Part shown: positions 5,882-6,090 of the stretch, piece after piece
How the letters are laid out: each line of letters starts with the position of its first letter
How positions within the stretch are numbered: position 1 is the stretch's first letter
DNA from: Candidatus Omnitrophota bacterium
Lineage (GTDB): Bacteria; Omnitrophota; Gorgyraeia; 2-02-FULL-51-18; JAGOUK01
Direction of reading: 5' to 3'
Length of the DNA stretch: 6,090 nt
Assembly: GCA_018061225.1 (NCBI GenBank)
Contig: JAGOUK010000086.1
Span: 1 to 6,090 of the forward strand
Program-made: the position numbers and the translations under genes
Notes under the pieces: generated by a model
What the model saw: only the letters and a program-made list of their open reading frames with translations
Told to the model about the DNA's origin: nothing
Database searches by the model: none

Positions 5882-6090
5882 TTCGCATTATTCGCAGATC
5901 AAACCCGGAATGCTATCGGTTGAGCAAAAAGGCGTGTCTCTTCGCGCAGAGCCGCTGGCGCGCTGTCTAAGAGTAGGCGCGCCAGCTCCTTGGACACCCT
6001 CGGCGGGGACGCCTCGGGCGTCCAAAAACGCTGCGAGACACACCTTTTTGCTCCTCGCGCTCGTACTGGGTTTGATTGGCTCATCGGGAG
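5871..6090 (+). CDS. Unidentified exported/membrane protein, 3'-partial, downstream of resB
   Basis: An ORF opening with ATG at 5871 stays open to the window edge (73 full codons). It overlaps the resB stop by 11 bp and has a GGGAG site at good spacing. Its first 17 residues (MYINSHYSQIKPGMLSV) are followed by 44 residues encoded entirely by the palindromic element at 5922-6053, then by LALVLGLIGSSG, a hydrophobic, signal-peptide-like run. If the element is mentally removed, the hydrophobic run becomes continuous (MLSVLALVLGLIGSSG). The position directly after resB suggests a CcsA-type cytochrome c assembly partner, but nothing visible proves it. The alternatives are that the real start is further downstream, the element being intergenic, or that the gene is disrupted. 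The reading frame is plausible; the identity is unknown. Confidence 0.5.
   Translation, partial: MYINSHYSQIKPGMLSVEQKGVSLRAEPLARCLRVGAPAPWTPSAGTPRASKNAARHTFLLLALVLGLIGSSG
5954..5986. repeat. Perfect 10-bp stem-loop inside the palindromic element
   Basis: The arm 5954-5963 (GCTGGCGCGC) is perfectly complementary to 5977-5986, with a 13-base loop (5964-5976). It is almost all G-C, so it should be very stable in RNA or single-stranded DNA. No T-run follows, so it is not an intrinsic terminator. Confidence 0.8.
5990..6025. repeat. Imperfect 16-bp stem-loop inside the palindromic element
   Basis: The arms 5990-6005 and 6010-6025 pair at 13 of 16 positions around the loop GGGA (6006-6009, a GNRA-type tetraloop on the + strand). 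The mismatches are 5996/6019 and the adjacent pair 6000-6001/6014-6015. A competing smaller hairpin, 6007-6013 with 6017-6023 (7 bp, 3-base loop), uses part of the same sequence. Confidence 0.65.

Larger units (their letters stand above)
5922..6053. repeat. 132-bp palindromic (MITE- or RPE-like) element
   Basis: The ends are 19-bp inverted repeats, 5922-5940 and 6035-6053, matching at 18 of 19 positions (mismatch 5933/6042). Inside are two further hairpins, at 5954-5986 and 5990-6025, so either single strand could fold into a three-way junction. The length is 44 codons and both edges fall on codon boundaries of the 5871 ORF, which it crosses without a stop. No clear target-site duplication borders it, and no second copy or transposase gene is in the window. 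It could be a non-autonomous mobile element, an in-frame palindromic insertion, or a structured RNA. The inverted repeats are certain; mobility is inferred. Confidence 0.8.

Noticed and set aside
5910..5912. In-frame ATG at 5910 as an alternative start of the last ORF
   Set aside because: It has only a weak upstream purine stretch, whereas 5871 has GGGAG at 8 nt and the usual overlap with resB. It cannot be fully excluded.
5899..6084. Minus-strand 61-codon ORF across the palindromic element
   Set aside because: It has no ribosome binding site or recognisable content. It is open because the inverted repeat is open on both strands, while the + strand ORF is supported by a GGGAG site and the resB overlap.

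Overview
The window (roughly 55-60% G+C by eye) is densely coding bacterial DNA with two functional blocks. The left block, on the + strand, is the 3' half of a Mrp/Mnh-type multisubunit cation/proton antiporter operon: mrpD (5' end outside the window), mrpE, mrpF and mrpG. Each pair is joined by a 4-base ATGA overlap. The right block concerns heme and cytochrome c. On the - strand, a HemX/CcsA-like membrane protein gene is followed, again with an ATGA overlap, by hemA (glutamyl-tRNA reductase, first committed step of C5-pathway tetrapyrrole synthesis). Diverging from it on the + strand is resB (System II cytochrome c biogenesis). An ORF overlapping the end of resB runs off the right edge and sits where a CcsA-type partner is often found, but too little of it is visible to identify.

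mrpG and hemA converge and overlap by 71 bp, with no separate terminator between them. hemX and resB diverge across only 34 bp, and that gap holds two back-to-back extended -10 promoter elements (TGnTATAAT). Each lies so close to its start codon that both mRNAs are predicted to have little or no leader, and neither start has a Shine-Dalgarno sequence.

The most unusual structure is at the right edge. A 132-bp element (5922-6053) is bounded by 19-bp inverted repeats (18/19 matching) and contains two further hairpins. It is exactly 44 codons long, begins and ends on codon boundaries of the 5871 ORF, and interrupts what would otherwise be a continuous hydrophobic N-terminal segment. It looks like an in-frame palindromic insertion, comparable in style to Rickettsia palindromic elements but of unknown family.

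Two enzymes are shorter than usual. HemA (347 aa) stops where the C-terminal dimerisation domain normally begins, and MrpE (115 aa) lacks the usual N-terminal membrane hairpin.

The organism cannot be named from this window. C5-pathway heme synthesis, System II cytochrome c assembly, a hemX-hemA pair and a Mrp antiporter point to a Gram-negative-like or deep-branching bacterium (for example Omnitrophota or another PVC-adjacent lineage, or a former deltaproteobacterial lineage). This is a low-confidence inference. No tRNA, rRNA, CRISPR array or transposase gene was seen.
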